Assembly (NCBI RefSeq): GCF_030816935.1
Contig: NZ_JAUSYO010000001.1
Coordinates: 2,790,001 to 2,854,000, forward strand
Direction: 5' to 3'
Source of the DNA: Arthrobacter sp. B3I9
GTDB lineage: Bacteria; Actinomycetota; Actinomycetes; Actinomycetales; Micrococcaceae
DNA: 64,000 nucleotides
Shown here in pieces: positions 55,938 through 64,000 of this stretch (its first letter is position 1; every line of letters starts with the position of its first letter). A program made the translations under genes and the position numbers. Below the pieces are notes generated by a model that was given only the letters and a program-made list of their open reading frames with translations, did no database searches and was not told the origin of the DNA.

Positions 55938-55949
55938 CCGTAATTACGG
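55938..55949. promoter_or_regulatory. 12-bp palindrome further upstream of acnA
   Basis: CCGTAATTACGG is a perfect palindrome 123-134 bases before acnA. A weaker ACTAC/GTAGT pair lies at 55966-55982. It could be a second operator or an activator site. Confidence 0.4.
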
Positions 55950-55986
55950 AGCGCGACGTCGGACTACTACGCCCATCGTAGTGGCA

Positions 55987-57327
55987 TCAGCGCTGCGGAG
56001 TCAGTAGCGCCACAGTCTCCATGTGGTGGGTGTGCGGATACAGGTCGAAGGCCCGCAGTCCCGAGAGTTCCCAGCCGCCCTGCTGGAAGTAGCCGACATC
56101 CCGGGCGAACGACGCCGGGTCGCAGGAGACATAGGCAACGGCCCGGGGGCTGGTGCCGATCAGCTGGTTGACGACCGCTTTGCCCGCGCCGGCCCGGGGC
56201 GGGTCCAGCAGGATCGCGTCGAAGTTCCGGGGTTTCTGCCGCAGCACGCGCTCCACCCTGCCCTGCACGATCTCGACCTGGGGCGCCCCGTGCAGGTTCT
56301 TGCGTGCATCGCGGCTGGTGCCGGGCGAACCTTCCACGGACAACACGGATCCGGTGATGCCGACGGCGTCGGCGAGGGGCGCCGTGAAGAGGCCGGCCCC
56401 GGCATAGAGGTCCGCAACAACCGCGCCGGACTCGAGGAATCCGCCGTCGTGCAGGAAACCGGTCAGTGCTGCCACGAGGGTGTCCGGCGCGTTCCGGTGG
56501 ATCTGCCAAAAGCCCTCGCCCGTGACCCGGTAGTCATGGCCTGCCGCGCTTTCCTGGACGTAGGTCCGGCCGCGCAGCTGCAGAACCTCGCCCTTGGCCG
56601 GGTCAAGGCTCGCCACCGACACGTCCTCCGGGAGCTGCGAGAGGATGGCGCTCAGCCGTTTGGCCCGGGTACCGGGGGCGGGGACCAGGAGCACGAGCGG
56701 CCGGGAGCCGTTGGCCGGCGCCGCAACCTCCACGCGTTCGATGCCCTGCAGGTCGATGTCCCACAGCCGGAGGGCGTTGATGCTGTCCACCGCGAGGGGC
56801 ATCTCGCGGACCGGCAGGACCGTCTCGGAGCGGTGGGCGTGCATGCCGAGTTTTCCGCCGGGAGTCACGCCGAAGCCGGCCCGGGTCCGCCAGGCCAGGC
56901 CGTCCCGGGCCCCCGTCTCCCCCACGGCTTCCACTTCGGTGGCGCGGTCGACACCGGCTAGGCGCAGCAGCTGCTCGGCCAGGACCTCGGCCTTGAGCCT
57001 GCGCTGGCGCTCCAGCGCGATGTGGCCGAGCTCCGCTCCCCCGACCGGCGGGTGGCGGTGCGACCAGGACCGGGCCGAATCGGCCAGGTCCCAGAAGTGG
57101 TCCACCCGGTCGGGGGATGCCTCGAGGACCTCCACCACGTCGCCGCGCCAGAACTTGGCATCCGCGGCGGCATCGGTCAGGCGCACCCGGACCTTTTCGC
57201 CGGGGATACCGTGGCGGACGAACACCACGCGCCCCTCGTGCCGGGCGACGCAGTGGCCGCCGTGGGCCACCGGCCCGACGTCGACGATGAGGTCGGTGGG
57301 TGCTTGCGTCGCGGTCTCGGGGCTCAT
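55987..57327 (-). CDS. SAM-dependent RNA methyltransferase, RumA/TrmA type with TRAM domain
   Basis: 446 aa, homologous in position and motifs to M. tuberculosis Rv2689c. The N-terminal TRAM beta-barrel runs LIVDVGPVAHGGHCVARHEGRVVFVRHGIPGEKVRVRL. The methyltransferase has DLYAGAGLFTAPLADAVG (SAM), ILLDPPRAGAGK and AYVSCDPASFARDVGYF with the catalytic Cys. I do not see an Fe-S Cys cluster. It targets uridine C5 in rRNA or tRNA. Start ATG 57327 overlaps the permease stop (ATGA). Confidence 0.92.
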   Translation of the reverse strand: MSPETATQAPTDLIVDVGPVAHGGHCVARHEGRVVFVRHGIPGEKVRVRLTDAAADAKFWRGDVVEVLEASPDRVDHFWDLADSARSWSHRHPPVGGAELGHIALERQRRLKAEVLAEQLLRLAGVDRATEVEAVGETGARDGLAWRTRAGFGVTPGGKLGMHAHRSETVLPVREMPLAVDSINALRLWDIDLQGIERVEVAAPANGSRPLVLLVPAPGTRAKRLSAILSQLPEDVSVASLDPAKGEVLQLRGRTYVQESAAGHDYRVTGEGFWQIHRNAPDTLVAALTGFLHDGGFLESGAVVADLYAGAGLFTAPLADAVGITGSVLSVEGSPGTSRDARKNLHGAPQVEIVQGRVERVLRQKPRNFDAILLDPPRAGAGKAVVNQLIGTSPRAVAYVSCDPASFARDVGYFQQGGWELSGLRAFDLYPHTHHMETVALLTPQR

Positions 57328-59303
57328 TGGATATCCTGCAGTTTCTTGGCTTCTTCGGACGATTTGAGTTGCCACGGGACGCTGGCCACCATGACGCCCG
57401 GCTCGAAGTGCAGCCGGGTCTTGATCCGCAGCGCGGTCTGGTTGTGGACCAGCTGCTCCCACCACTTGCCCACGACGTACTCGGGGATGTAGACCACGAT
57501 CAGGTCACGGGGTGAGTCCCGCCGCATGTTCTTGATGTACTCCATGATGGGCGTCACCGTCTCGCGGAACGGGCTCGCGAGCACCGTCAACGGTACCGGG
57601 ATTTCCAGCTTGTCCCAGTCCGCCACGGTCTGCTCGGTCTCCTCGGCGCTGATGTCCACCGTGATGGCGTCCAGCCGCGACGGGCGCGAGGCGCGAGCGT
57701 ACGCCAGGGCCCGGAGGACGGGCTTGCGGACGTGGGAGACCAGCAGCACGGCATGCACCCTGGTGGGCAGGGCCCGGGGCGAGGCGTCCTCATCGACGGC
57801 GAGTTCCCTGGCCACGTTGTCGTAATGCGCCCGGATGCTCCACATGATCAGGAACAGGACGAACATCGCGAGCAGCGCAATCCAGGCGCCCTGCTCGAAC
57901 TTGGTGATCAGCACGATCACCAGGACCAGGGCGGTCATGCCGAAGCCGATCGAGTTGATGGTGCGCGACTTGATCATCCGCAGCTTAACGGCCGGCTCCT
58001 TAGCGAGTTTCAGCTCCCGCCCCCAGTGCCTGATCATGCCGAGCTGGCTCAAGGTGAAGGAGATGAAGACGCCCACGATGTAGAGCTGGATGAGCTTGGT
58101 GACGTCGGCGTTGAACGAGATGATCAACACGAGCGCGCCGGCGGCCAGCGCCAGGACACCGTTGCTGAAGGCAAGCCGGTCCCCGCGGGTACGGAGCTGG
58201 CGCGGCAGGTAGCCGTCCTGGGCGAGGATCGAGCCGAGGACCGGGAACCCGTTGAAGGCGGTGTTGGACGCGAACACCAGGATCACGCCGGTTGCGGCAA
58301 CCACGACATAGAAGGGGATGGAACCGGCACCGAAGACGGTCTGGGCGATCTGGCTGATGGCCGGGTTCTGGATGTAGCCCTCGTCCAAAGGCTTGCCGTC
58401 GAGCAGGAACTCCTTCGCCGGGTCCAGCACGATATGGACCTTGGTGGCGTTGGCCAGATAGATGATGCCGGCCAGCATGGCGGCGGCGATCACGCCGAGC
58501 AGCAGCAGCGTGGTGGCGGCGTTCTTGCTCTTGGGCTTCTGGAAGTTCGGCACGCCGTTGCTGATGGCCTCCACCCCCGTGAGCGCGGCGGCGCCGGAGG
58601 AGAACGCCCGGAGCAGCAGGAACGCGCCGGCGAGGCCCACAAGGCCTTCGTCGAAGCCCTCCGCGGGCACAATCGTGAAGGCCGCCGAGGGTGCCTCGCC
58701 GAGCTGGCCGGTGGCAGCCTGGAAGACGCCGACGGCGGTCATGCCCAGGATGGACGCCATGAAGATGTAGGTCGGCACGGCGAAGACGCTGCCGGCTTCC
58801 TTGATGCCGCGGAGGTTCACGAGGGCCAGGATGATCACGCCGACAGTGGCGATGACAGCCTGCTTGCCGTGCAGCGAAGGCACCGCAGTGGTCAGGTAGC
58901 TTGCGGCCGAAGACATGGACACCGCGACGGTCAGGACGTAGTCCACGAGCAGCGCGGAGGCGACGGTGAGCCCGGCATATTTGCCCAGGTTCTCATTGGC
59001 GATCTCGTAGTCCCCGCCGCCGGAGGGGTAGGCGTGGACGTTCTGGCGGTAGGACGCAACGACGGTCAGCAGGACCACCATGACGGCCAGGCCAACCCAC
59101 GGTGAAAAGGCCACGGCGCTGACCCCGGCGAGGGCCAGGGTCAGCAGGATCTCATCCGGCGCGTACGCCACCGAGGACAGCGCATCCGAGGCGAAAATGG
59201 GGAGGGCAATCCGCTTCGGCAGCAGGGTGTGGGCCAGCCGGTCGTTCCGGAAGGGCCGGCCTACCATCACCCTCTTGACGGCATTGAAAATTGTCAGCAC
59301 CAC
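57324..59303 (-). CDS. APC-superfamily permease, KimA/YdaO-like (probable K+ importer)
   Basis: 659 aa: twelve or so helices, then a ~130-residue soluble C-terminal domain (RVHAVLLVSHVRKPVLRALAYAR...). LPIFASDALSSVAYAPDEIL and YEIANENLGKYAG match the KimA-like group, and GVILVFASNTAFNGFPVLG is conserved. KimA of Bacillus imports K+ and is shut by c-di-AMP. Here it faces two RCK proteins on the opposite strand, the same set as Rv2690c-ceoB-ceoC. Start GTG 59303 or 59300; TAGCTT lies just upstream, a leaderless pattern. Confidence 0.88.
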   Translation of the reverse strand: MVLTIFNAVKRVMVGRPFRNDRLAHTLLPKRIALPIFASDALSSVAYAPDEILLTLALAGVSAVAFSPWVGLAVMVVLLTVVASYRQNVHAYPSGGGDYEIANENLGKYAGLTVASALLVDYVLTVAVSMSSAASYLTTAVPSLHGKQAVIATVGVIILALVNLRGIKEAGSVFAVPTYIFMASILGMTAVGVFQAATGQLGEAPSAAFTIVPAEGFDEGLVGLAGAFLLLRAFSSGAAALTGVEAISNGVPNFQKPKSKNAATTLLLLGVIAAAMLAGIIYLANATKVHIVLDPAKEFLLDGKPLDEGYIQNPAISQIAQTVFGAGSIPFYVVVAATGVILVFASNTAFNGFPVLGSILAQDGYLPRQLRTRGDRLAFSNGVLALAAGALVLIISFNADVTKLIQLYIVGVFISFTLSQLGMIRHWGRELKLAKEPAVKLRMIKSRTINSIGFGMTALVLVIVLITKFEQGAWIALLAMFVLFLIMWSIRAHYDNVARELAVDEDASPRALPTRVHAVLLVSHVRKPVLRALAYARASRPSRLDAITVDISAEETEQTVADWDKLEIPVPLTVLASPFRETVTPIMEYIKNMRRDSPRDLIVVYIPEYVVGKWWEQLVHNQTALRIKTRLHFEPGVMVASVPWQLKSSEEAKKLQDIQ

Positions 59304-59399
59304 ACAAAGCTAGTCTGATTCGCAGGTGATGTCATGGCGGCTCCGTCCGCGGACTCCCGCCGGCAAACCTGTGCCGCCGGCGGGGTGCCTACAGGCCGG

Positions 59400-59405
59400 T
59401 AGAGT
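59400..59405 (+). promoter_or_regulatory. -10-like hexamer for ceoB
   Basis: TAGAGT about 40 bases before the GTG at 59446, which has a full AGGAGG site; conventional rather than leaderless. Divergent from the KimA-like gene. Confidence 0.4.
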
Positions 59406-59445
59406 TTGAGGCAGCAGCAGACAGCGAAGGATCTAGGAGGCACGT

Positions 59446-60117
59446 GTGGCGCACTTCGTCATCATGGGTTGTGGCCGGGTCGGGGCCACCCTGGCGCACA
59501 CGCTCGAGGACGCCGGCCACTCGGTGGCCATCATCGACCAGGACGACCGCGCCTTCCGGCGCCTCCGCACTGGCTTCACCGGCCGCAAGGTCACCGGCGT
59601 CGGCTTTGACCGGGAGACCATGAAGCAGGCCGGCGTCGAGGAGGCCTACGCCTTCGCCGCGGTTTCCAGCGGTGACAATTCCAACATCCTGGCCACCCGG
59701 GTGGCACGGGAGACCTTCCATGTCCCCCACGTCGTGGCCAGGATCTACGACCCCGGCCGCGCGGAAATCTACCAGCGGCTCGGCATCCCCACGGTTGCGG
59801 CCGTGCGCTGGAGCGCGGACCAGGTGCTGCGCCGGATCCTCCCGGAGCAGCACCTCGCCGGTGACTTCCGGGACCCGTCCGGCCGGCTCGTGCTCGCCGA
59901 GATCGACCTCGACCCGGGCTGGATCGGGCATTCCGTCAGCGCGATCGAAAAGGCCGCCGGCGTCCGCGTGGCCTACCTGACCCGGTTCGGCGAGGGCATG
60001 CTGCCCGGGGCCGGCACGTTCTACCAGGACGGCGACACGGTCCACGCCATGCTCGACGTGGACCGCACCACCGAGGCAGCCCATATTCTTGCCAAATCCC
60101 CCGCCAAGGAGTCCTGA
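59446..60117 (+). CDS. ceoB: TrkA/RCK potassium-regulatory protein, CeoB-type
   Basis: 223 aa. RCK_N Rossmann: MAHFVIMGCGRVGATLAHTLEDAGHSVAIIDQD, with the G-x-G-x-x-G and an acidic ribose contact. ILATRVARETFHVPHVVARIYDP follows. RCK_C (TrkA_C) occupies ~130-210: RLVLAEIDLDPGWIGHSVSAI. Likely binds NAD(H), and gates or sits on the adjacent permease. Stop is followed directly by the next gene's GTG. Confidence 0.92.
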   Translation: MAHFVIMGCGRVGATLAHTLEDAGHSVAIIDQDDRAFRRLRTGFTGRKVTGVGFDRETMKQAGVEEAYAFAAVSSGDNSNILATRVARETFHVPHVVARIYDPGRAEIYQRLGIPTVAAVRWSADQVLRRILPEQHLAGDFRDPSGRLVLAEIDLDPGWIGHSVSAIEKAAGVRVAYLTRFGEGMLPGAGTFYQDGDTVHAMLDVDRTTEAAHILAKSPAKES

Positions 60118-60861
60118 GTGAAAGTCGTCATCGTCGGCGCCGGAAGTGTCGGGTCCTCAATCGCCCGCGAACTGCTGTCCCACAAGCACGAAATCCTGCT
60201 GATCGACCTCAAGCCCGAGGTGATCGGCCGCAGCGGCCTGCGCGGGGCGCACTGGCTCGTCGGCGACGCCTGCGAGCTCAGCACGCTGAAGGACGCGAAG
60301 CTGGAGGACGCCGACGTCGTCGTGTCCGCCACCGGTGACGACAAGGTCAACCTTGTGGTCTCGCTGCTGGCGAAAACGGAGTTCGGGGTGGGCCGCACCG
60401 TCGGCCGGGTCAACAACCCCAAGAACGACTGGATGTTCGACGATTCCTGGGGCGTCGACGTCGCCGTCAATACCCCGCAGCTGATGACCGCGCTCGTCGA
60501 AGAGGCGGTGGAGATCGGGGACCTCGTCCGGCTCCTGACCCTGCAGACGGGTGTGTCGTCGCTGGTCGAGTTCACCGTCCCCCACGACTCGCATGTCGTC
60601 GGCCTGACCGTTGGAGGCATCGACTGGCCGGAGGACGCGACACTGGTGGCGATCCTGCGGGACCAGGCGCCGATCACGCCGAGCCGGGATGACGTGCTCG
60701 ACGGCGGCGATGAACTGTTCTTCGTGACCACGATTGCCGCCGAGGACCAGCTGCGCGACCTGCTTGTCCCCGACTCGACGCCTGAAGACCACCAGGCGGC
60801 CGCCGCGCACCGGCAGCGTAACGACAGCCACCAGCCCGAGGACGACGGCTTCGCCGGCTGA
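60118..60861 (+). CDS. ceoC: TrkA/RCK potassium-regulatory protein, CeoC-type
   Basis: 247 aa, second RCK protein immediately after CeoB. VKVVIVGAGSVGSSIARELLSHKHEILLIDL is the Rossmann start and ADVVVSATGDDKVNLVVSLLAKTEFGV the second part. The C-terminal TrkA_C domain is at ~150-220. A polar tail ends it. Such two-RCK sets form mixed octameric gating rings. Co-expressed with ceoB and divergent from the permease. Confidence 0.92.
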   Translation: MKVVIVGAGSVGSSIARELLSHKHEILLIDLKPEVIGRSGLRGAHWLVGDACELSTLKDAKLEDADVVVSATGDDKVNLVVSLLAKTEFGVGRTVGRVNNPKNDWMFDDSWGVDVAVNTPQLMTALVEEAVEIGDLVRLLTLQTGVSSLVEFTVPHDSHVVGLTVGGIDWPEDATLVAILRDQAPITPSRDDVLDGGDELFFVTTIAAEDQLRDLLVPDSTPEDHQAAAAHRQRNDSHQPEDDGFAG

Positions 60862-60873
60862 CCCAAGCAACTG

Positions 60874-60915
60874 GCAGCAGGTGCCGTTTTGACCCCTCAG
60901 AACGACACCTGCTGC
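60874..60915. terminator. Bidirectional terminator between ceoC and DUF3159 gene
   Basis: GCAGCAGGTG and CACCTGCTGC pair (60874-60883 and 60906-60915), with an inner CGTT/AACG extension. Lies between convergent genes. Confidence 0.75.
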
Positions 60916-60918
60916 GAG

Positions 60919-61671
60919 CTAGTTGGGTTCTACCGGGTCCTCGACCGGGGCGGGAGCGGGGCGGGTCAGGAGCCAGGCCACCCAGACGCCGAGGACGTAG
61001 AGCGGCGTCCCCATCAGGAGCCGCATCGTGGCCAGCGCGGCAAAGCCCTGCTCCCCCATGAAGTACAACGGCACCTGGACCACGAGCCGAAGCACGAGCA
61101 CCGCAATGATGACCCATGTGCCGATCTGGTACGCCTTCACCCGGGCCGGGTGCTTGCGCCACTCCAGGCCTTCGTTCCGGAAGAACCCGAAAATGAGGCC
61201 GGCGAAAGGCCAGCGGAACACGACCGAGAGGGTCATCGCCAGGATGTAGGCGATGTTGGTGAAGAAGCCCAGGACGTAGAAGTCCTCGGCCTTCCCGGTG
61301 GTGTTGGCGATCCACGCCGACAGCCCGACGCCAACGACCCCGGCCAGCGCCTGCGTCACCGGACGGCGCTGGATGAGCCTGGCGACCGTGAACACCGCCG
61401 CCGTGCCGAGCGAACCGATCAGGGCCGGCTGCAGGTCCCGGGTGACCGTAAAGACCACCAAGAAGACCAGTCCGGGGAGGATGCTCTCGGCGATGCCCTG
61501 CACCCCGCCGGCGCTCTTGAGCACGTCGATGTTGCCGTTGCTGGAACGGTGCAGGCCCGCCTGGCTGGCGTACCCTTGGGCGAGCTGCGCCATGGTGGGC
61601 TGCTCGGCCGGCTGGGCTCCAGGCTGGACCCCTGGCTGGGCTCGGGGCTCGGGCTTGTCGGGCAGGGTCAT
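60919..61671 (-). CDS. DUF3159 membrane protein
   Basis: A 250-aa membrane protein, Rv2693c type: an ~50-residue polar Pro/Gln-rich N-terminus, then about six helices from residue 60 (SILPGLVFLVVFTVTRDLQPAL, VTQALAGVVGVGLSAWIANTTG, FFTNIAYILAMTLSVVFRWPFAG). KAEDFYVLGFFTN and RNEGLEWRKHPARVKAYQ are family motifs. Function unknown; always linked to the trk/dut group. Start ATG 61671 overlaps the OB protein stop by 4 bases. Confidence 0.9.
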   Translation of the reverse strand: MTLPDKPEPRAQPGVQPGAQPAEQPTMAQLAQGYASQAGLHRSSNGNIDVLKSAGGVQGIAESILPGLVFLVVFTVTRDLQPALIGSLGTAAVFTVARLIQRRPVTQALAGVVGVGLSAWIANTTGKAEDFYVLGFFTNIAYILAMTLSVVFRWPFAGLIFGFFRNEGLEWRKHPARVKAYQIGTWVIIAVLVLRLVVQVPLYFMGEQGFAALATMRLLMGTPLYVLGVWVAWLLTRPAPAPVEDPVEPN

Positions 61672-62042
61672 TGCTCCTCCTGGCGGGAGATAGTCTCGTA
61701 GCGGGGATTGAACATGGTGGGCAGCCCCTCCCGCACGGTGACCATGCCCTCGAGCAGCACCTCCGTGCCGGCTGCGACGCCAGGGACGCGGCGCCGGCCC
61801 AGCCAGATGACCCGGAGGCGGCCGACGGCGTTGGTACCAGCCGGTTTTTCCCTCGCGGGCATGATGTCGTGATCCACCACGATGGCGGTGAAGGCTGCCA
61901 CCTGGCTTGCCGGTGCGTAAGTCACGGCCTCGATGAAGCCGCGGCACAGGACGCGGCCGCGCGTGGGCAGCTCGCGGATGGAGAGCGGGACCGTTGTTCC
62001 CCTGCTGGCGGCATCAGCCAATCTGTGTGATCTCCGGTCCAC
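61668..62042 (-). CDS. OB-fold nucleic-acid-binding-like protein
   Basis: A 124-aa protein, Rv2694c type: GRVLCRGFIEAVTYAPASQVAAFTAIVVD, then RLRVIWLGRRRVPGVAAGTEVLLEGMVTVREGLPTMFNPRYE. The G-x-I-x-x-V-T start and the W-L-G-R-R strand match a small OB fold. Its ORF overlaps the DUF3710 gene by 29 bases; an internal start after that overlap would be possible but would cut the first strand's lead. Confidence 0.85.
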   Translation of the reverse strand: MDRRSHRLADAASRGTTVPLSIRELPTRGRVLCRGFIEAVTYAPASQVAAFTAIVVDHDIMPAREKPAGTNAVGRLRVIWLGRRRVPGVAAGTEVLLEGMVTVREGLPTMFNPRYETISRQEEQ

Positions 62043-62733
62043 GTTCGGGTTGTTCGAGGCCCGGGGCGGGCGCGGGGGCCGGGGCTACGTTGTCCTTCGG
62101 GAGGCGCAGCGGCAGCAGGTCGCGCGGGGGCATCGGATTCTCCCCGCGGACCACGACGATCTGGCGGAACAGCCCTTCCAGCCCCGCGGCGGCCGTGCGG
62201 TCGACGGCGGCCTCTCCGCCGAGGACGCCCCTGAGGAACCAGCGCGGACCGTCCACGCCGATGAAACGCGCCACACGGTATCCCTGGCTGCCGTCCGAGC
62301 TGCTGGCGGGAAGCTTGGCGAGGAGCTCGGTGCCGAAATTACCCGGCACCTCCTCGACCTGCCCGCCCTGGCTTCCTACCGACTGCCCGATCTGTTCGCG
62401 GATGTCGTCCCAGAGGCCTTCGGACTTGGGCGCGGCAAAAGCCTGCAGCTGCAGGCTCGACCCCTCCAGGTCCATGGTGACGGCGACGACCCGCTGGGTT
62501 GCCTCCTCCACCTCCAGCCTGAGCTGCAGGCCTTCCTGGGGCGCGATCAACAGGGCGCCGAGGTCCACGTACCCGTCCTGGCTCTCAATTTCCGACAGGT
62601 CGAAGGGACCGTTAAAAGCGCGGCCGCTAGCGCCCGCGGTCTCCGTCGCGGAGCCCTCAGCCGTTGCCTCCTGGGTTTCCGCGGAATCGGTCGGCTGTTC
62701 CTGCTTGGCTTTCCTGCCACGCCCAAAAACCAT
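62014..62733 (-). CDS. DUF3710 family protein
   Basis: A 239-aa protein, Rv2696c type: MVFGRGRKAKQEQ and a polar low-complexity N-terminus, then NGPFDLSEIESQDGYVDLGALLIAP, LQAFAAPKSEGLWDDIREQI and RVARFIGVDGPRWFLRGVLGG. Function unknown; conserved next to dut. ATG at 62733 with AAGGAGA. The 29-base overlap with the OB protein suggests linked translation. Confidence 0.9.
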   Translation of the reverse strand: MVFGRGRKAKQEQPTDSAETQEATAEGSATETAGASGRAFNGPFDLSEIESQDGYVDLGALLIAPQEGLQLRLEVEEATQRVVAVTMDLEGSSLQLQAFAAPKSEGLWDDIREQIGQSVGSQGGQVEEVPGNFGTELLAKLPASSSDGSQGYRVARFIGVDGPRWFLRGVLGGEAAVDRTAAAGLEGLFRQIVVVRGENPMPPRDLLPLRLPKDNVAPAPAPAPGLEQPERGPEITQIG

Positions 62734-62746
62734 CGGGTGTCTCCTT

Positions 62747-62792
62747 AGTTGTGTGGTGCCGCACGTTGATTGGTGCCCCCAGTTGTGTGGTG
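62747..62792. repeat. Direct repeat in the dut-DUF3710 gap
   Basis: AGTTGTGTGGTG occurs at 62747-62758 and 62781-62792. Lies in the 117-bp gap, 14 bases upstream of the DUF3710 ATG; meaning unknown. Confidence 0.4.
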
Positions 62793-62850
62793 GCGCCGCG
62801 CCGCCCTGCCGGCTAAAAGTTCCTGCTCAGACCCTGGCTGCTGCGCCGGC

Positions 62851-63381
62851 TCAGGCCGTCGGAGAAGCAAAGCCGCCGGTGGACCCGAAGCCACCGCTGC
62901 CACGGACCGAATCGCTGAGTTCCTCGACGGCGAGGAACCTGGCGTACTCGACGCGCTGGATAACCATTTGTGCAATTCTATCGCCGCGCTTGAGCTCGAT
63001 GGCCTCGTGCCGGTCTGTATTCAGCAGCGTCACGGCGATTTCCCCCCGGTAGCCCGCGTCGACAGTTCCGGGCGCGTTGACGACCGTCAGTCCGTGCTTG
63101 GTGGCCAGGCCGGAGCGGGGATGGATCAGGGCAACGAAGCCGTCCGGGAGGGCAATCGACACCCCGGTCGGTACCAGCCGGCGCTGCCCTGGTTCCAGGA
63201 CGACGTCCTCGCGGGCGCGCAGGTCCGCGCCCGCATCTCCCGGGTGCGCGTACGACGGCGGTTCCAACCCGCCGTCGAGCATCTTCAGCTGCACGGTGAG
63301 CGTGGGCGTTCCGTACTCCCCCGCGCCGGTTTCGGCGGGTTGATCGGGGAGGGTGGTCACGCCGCTGTTTTCTTCAGTCAC
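62851..63381 (-). CDS. dut: dUTP diphosphatase
   Basis: Hydrolyses dUTP, keeping uracil out of DNA and feeding dTMP synthesis. All five trimeric dUTPase motifs appear: GDAGADLRA, IHPRSGLATKHGL, VNAPGTVDAGYRGEI, KRGDRIAQMV and RGSGGFGSTG. The ~25-residue N-terminal extension is polar. 176 aa. GTG start at 63381; TAGAGT ends 8 bases upstream, so the mRNA may be leaderless. Confidence 0.97.
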   Translation of the reverse strand: MTEENSGVTTLPDQPAETGAGEYGTPTLTVQLKMLDGGLEPPSYAHPGDAGADLRAREDVVLEPGQRRLVPTGVSIALPDGFVALIHPRSGLATKHGLTVVNAPGTVDAGYRGEIAVTLLNTDRHEAIELKRGDRIAQMVIQRVEYARFLAVEELSDSVRGSGGFGSTGGFASPTA

Positions 63382-63389
63382 AGTCCCAC

Positions 63390-63395
63390 ACTCTA
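63390..63395 (-). promoter_or_regulatory. -10 hexamer close to the dut start
   Basis: TAGAGT on the minus strand, 8 bases before the GTG; no ribosome site between. Confidence 0.4.
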
Positions 63396-63509
63396 TCGCC
63401 AGCGTCCGGTTGGGCCTAGCCGGAACAGCGGAACGGGCCCCTCACCGGGAGCGCCTGGGCGCCGTACGTCGAAGATGAAATAGCCCGGGAAAAGTGGAAA
63501 GCTGGGCTC

Positions 63510-63998
63510 ATGCCGGAATCCAGTGCAGCTGTGCCTGCCTCCAACGCCCCCAGCGACGCCGCCGTCCTCTATAACGAGAAGCTCTGGCCAAACGTCTGGA
63601 TCTGGCTGGTGGCGGCCGGGCTGTCAAGCGCCGGGATCCTGGTTTTCGCGCCGATCAGCCTCGCCGCCGGGATTACTGCCGGCATCGTTCTCTTCGTCAT
63701 CATCGTTGTGCTGCTGGTCGTGTCCACTCCCACTATCACTGTGACCGCATCAACGTTGCGCGTGGGCCGGGCAACCATCGAGCGCCGTTTCCTGGGCGCC
63801 GCGGCGGCCTTCCGCGGAAAGGAAGCAACGGCCGAGCGCGGGACCCGTCTCAACGGACTTGCCTTCACGTGTTTCCGGGGCTGGGTGGATCCGGTGGTGC
63901 GAATCGAGATCACCGACCCCTCGGACCGGACGCCGTACTGGTTGACGTCCACCCGGAATCCGGACCGGCTGCTCGCGGCCCTGCGGCCGCGGAACTGA
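63510..63998 (+). CDS. DUF3093 membrane protein
   Basis: A 162-aa protein, Rv2698 type: EKLWPNVWIWLVAAGLSSAGILVFAPIS and AAGITAGIVLFVIIVVLLVVST form two adjacent helices. A soluble domain with ITVTASTLRVGRATI and AFTCFRGWVDPVVRIEI follows. DPTP-like DPSDRTPYWLTSTRNPDRL is the family end. Function unknown; divergent from dut and part of the conserved actinobacterial dut neighbourhood. Complete within the window. Confidence 0.9.
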   Translation: MPESSAAVPASNAPSDAAVLYNEKLWPNVWIWLVAAGLSSAGILVFAPISLAAGITAGIVLFVIIVVLLVVSTPTITVTASTLRVGRATIERRFLGAAAAFRGKEATAERGTRLNGLAFTCFRGWVDPVVRIEITDPSDRTPYWLTSTRNPDRLLAALRPRN

Positions 63999-64000
63999 CA

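Overview
The window is high-GC actinobacterial chromosome. Gene content and order point to the Micrococcaceae (Arthrobacter or Pseudarthrobacter type). From memory of the families, several blocks match conserved Mycobacterium tuberculosis neighbourhoods: trpE-TIGR02234-trpC-trpB-trpA-lgt, fmt-rsmB-rpe-rib, and DUF3000-HRDC-dxs ... RNA methyltransferase-APC permease-ceoB-ceoC-DUF3159-OB-DUF3710-dut-DUF3093. Nearly all of it is housekeeping metabolism. There is no prophage, CRISPR array, rRNA or insertion sequence.

Layout. 1-9.9 kb (minus strand): 5' part of gltB, lgt, and a tryptophan block (trpE, a Trp-associated membrane protein, a small HGxxPAAW membrane protein, trpC, trpB, trpA); trpD and trpF are absent. 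10-13.6 kb: hisI, a TIGR03085-type protein on the plus strand, then hisF, hisG and hisE on the minus strand. 13.7-17.7 kb: riboflavin operon ribD-ribE-ribB-ribA-ribH behind an FMN riboswitch, whose leader also holds a 21-codon ORF overlapping the ribD start. 17.9-21.8 kb: rpe, rsmB-like methyltransferase, fmt, def.

21.9-26.8 kb is the least conserved part. It has a DUF222/HNH gene split by a frameshift, small membrane proteins, an ABM-type monooxygenase, a frameshifted membrane protein and a PD-(D/E)XK nuclease-like protein. 27.0-28.0 kb holds six tRNA genes: Val-CAC on minus, then Gly-GCC, Cys-GCA, Val-GAC, Gly-GCC and Val-GAC on plus. 28.1-35.1 kb: small proteins, a lone Rv0909-type antitoxin, zapE, a sulfurtransferase with sufE and ybaK, an alpha/beta hydrolase and msrB. 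35.4-40.9 kb: DUF6421 coupled to an SDR, a threonine-aldolase-type lyase, DUF3000 and an RNase D/HRDC protein.

41.1-44.6 kb: two-gene fatty-acid beta-oxidation operon with a 16-bp palindrome upstream. 44.6-49.9 kb: ECF transporter (A, T, S) downstream of a nucleoside hydrolase and an aldo/keto reductase, probably nucleoside salvage. 49.9-55.8 kb: small unknown proteins, dxs interrupted by an apparent one-base insertion in a G run, and acnA with two palindromes upstream. 56.0-64.0 kb: RNA methyltransferase, KimA/APC-type permease divergent from two TrkA-type RCK proteins (probable K+ uptake), DUF3159, an OB-fold protein, DUF3710, dut and DUF3093.

Recurring patterns: translational coupling through ATGA or TGATG overlaps; a -10-like TANNNT hexamer 6-9 bases before many start codons, which suggests leaderless mRNAs; 15-bp (five-codon) minisatellites at gene ends; and three single-base frameshifts, two of them at G runs, which could be sequencing errors. 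No wholly new multi-gene system is evident. The best leads are the rib leader ORF, the palindromes before fadA and acnA, the nucleoside-hydrolase/ECF unit, and the RpoA-CTD-like and WGR-like small proteins beside dxs.
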